DNA from: Thermoplasmata archaeon
Lineage (GTDB): Archaea > Thermoplasmatota > Thermoplasmata > Thermoplasmatales > Thermoplasmataceae
NCBI GenBank assembly: GCA_021835265.1
Contig: JAKBQK010000077.1
Coordinates: forward strand, 1-6,113
Direction: 5' to 3'
Length of the DNA stretch: 6,113 bases
The notes beneath the pieces are model-generated. The model had not been told where the DNA came from and ran no database searches. It was given only the letters and a program-made list of their open reading frames with translations. Of the stretch, positions 5,512 through 6,113 are shown piece by piece (the stretch's first letter is position 1; each line of letters opens with the position of its first letter). Made by a program: the position numbers and the translations under genes.

Positions 5512-6113
5512 TCATAATTTTGTCCTGGTTAATCTTGAAAGGTTAGATTCCAATATTTCATGAGCGGTTTCTTTGGCATCAGAATGAGGTATTTTGTTAA
5601 GATTATCTAACACTTTTGTGATATCTTCAACTGGTCTGTTCTGGCTCATTTTCCATTTTGCAATTATTTCTGTAACTTTTATTCTAAAACCGACAATTTC
5701 CTCTATCATTTTTTGATAAAAATCTTCTTTTTCTTTTTGTAATGCCGCCCACTCTGGATCGAATTCAAGACTCAGCTCTTTTAACAAGAGTTCTGTTTGG
5801 CATCTCTCCAGTAATTCTAGTATCCCATTAATTTTCACAGTAGCGTAATCCCAGGTTGGAACAGAAGACTCTATTGTATACCATCTGGGTGATATATAAT
5901 GATGAGGTCCGAGAAATAGAACGGTAACCTTCTTGTTTTCTGAAGTTTTCCACTGATCATTATTTCTGGAAAGATGGCCATAAAGAATAAAAGAATCTCC
6001 CTCTGGTTTTATGATAAACGGTATTTGTGAGTTAAATATCTCGTCATTGACTGATGTAAGAAGTAACCCAAAACTGTTCTTCCTGATAAACTGATAGACC
6101 TTTTCTTGATCTG
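5512..6113 (-). CDS. PaiB-family FMN-binding split-barrel protein, N-terminus beyond window
   Basis: The frame is open from the right edge to a TGA at 5514-5512, giving 199 visible residues. PaiB proteins have about 205-210, so only about ten N-terminal residues are missing. Recognisable blocks in order (visible numbering) are FIRKNSFGLLLTS (8-20), ILYGHLSRNNDQW (42-54), LGPHHYISPRWY (67-78), VPTWDYATV (84-92), and GFRIKVTEIIAKWKMSQNRP (141-160), the near-invariant PaiB signature. The family has an FMN-binding split-barrel fold. In Bacillus subtilis, PaiB with the acetyltransferase PaiA represses protease and sporulation genes, but most homologues have no tested function. No acetyltransferase partner lies downstream; the upstream side is outside the window. 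An internal GTG at 5838 could be taken for the start of a 108-aa protein, but that would cut the conserved domain in half. Family assignment is firm; the role is not. Confidence 0.9.
   Translation of the reverse strand, partial: DQEKVYQFIRKNSFGLLLTSVNDEIFNSQIPFIIKPEGDSFILYGHLSRNNDQWKTSENKKVTVLFLGPHHYISPRWYTIESSVPTWDYATVKINGILELLERCQTELLLKELSLEFDPEWAALQKEKEDFYQKMIEEIVGFRIKVTEIIAKWKMSQNRPVEDITKVLDNLNKIPHSDAKETAHEILESNLSRLTRTKL

Noticed and set aside
5512..5838. Separate 108-aa gene starting at GTG 5838
   Set aside because: The same frame stays open upstream to the window edge and carries more PaiB motifs (LGPHHYISPRWY, VPTWDYATV), so this is only the C-terminal part of a longer protein.
1..6113. 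CRISPR array, insertion sequence, prophage or defence module
   Set aside because: No spaced repeats, no terminal inverted repeats with a transposase, and no nuclease, integrase or toxin-like genes; the genes are core translation functions plus two ordinary enzymes/regulators.

Overview
The window reads as part of an archaeal chromosome, most likely from the Thermoplasmatales (Thermoplasma/Ferroplasma/Cuniculiplasma relatives; genus not resolvable by eye). The evidence is archaeal-type EF-1alpha (424 aa, very close to the Thermoplasma sequence as I remember it), archaeal EF-2 with a diphthamide site, archaeal ribosomal proteins S10 and eS1 (S3Ae), a tRNA-Met with an archaeal bulge-helix-bulge intron and no encoded CCA, AT-rich TATA/BRE-like promoters, and GGTGA-type Shine-Dalgarno sequences.

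Layout from left to right. (1) 1-474, minus strand: N-terminal part of a threonine-synthase-like PLP enzyme with a zinc ribbon, cut by the window edge and probably read from a leaderless mRNA. (2) 515-4344, minus strand: a three-gene translation operon in the order EF-1alpha (tuf), S10 (rps10), EF-2 (fusA), with 10- and 28-nt gaps. (3) 4345-4630: a divergent promoter region. It holds two matching CGAARMRTTTAAT promoter elements facing opposite ways, a tandem 9-mer repeat, and a possible 27-aa micro-ORF with a good SD. (4) 4631-5275, plus strand: ribosomal protein eS1. (5) 5295-5383, plus strand: elongator tRNA-Met(CAU) with a 16-nt intron. (6) 5512-6113, minus strand: nearly all of a PaiB-family (FMN-binding split-barrel) protein that runs off the right edge.

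Most of the window is core translation machinery. EF-1alpha delivers aminoacyl-tRNA, EF-2 translocates, S10 and eS1 belong to the small subunit, and tRNA-Met decodes AUG. The two flanking genes (amino-acid biosynthesis and a PaiB-like protein) are unrelated to translation. I see no CRISPR array, insertion sequence, prophage or toxin-antitoxin pair, and no clear undescribed multi-gene system. The points most worth a second look are the organisation of the tuf/eS1 divergent promoter region, the micro-ORF inside it, the minimal tRNA intron, and the PaiB gene, whose true reading frame is about twice as long as its longest start-to-stop ORF within the window.
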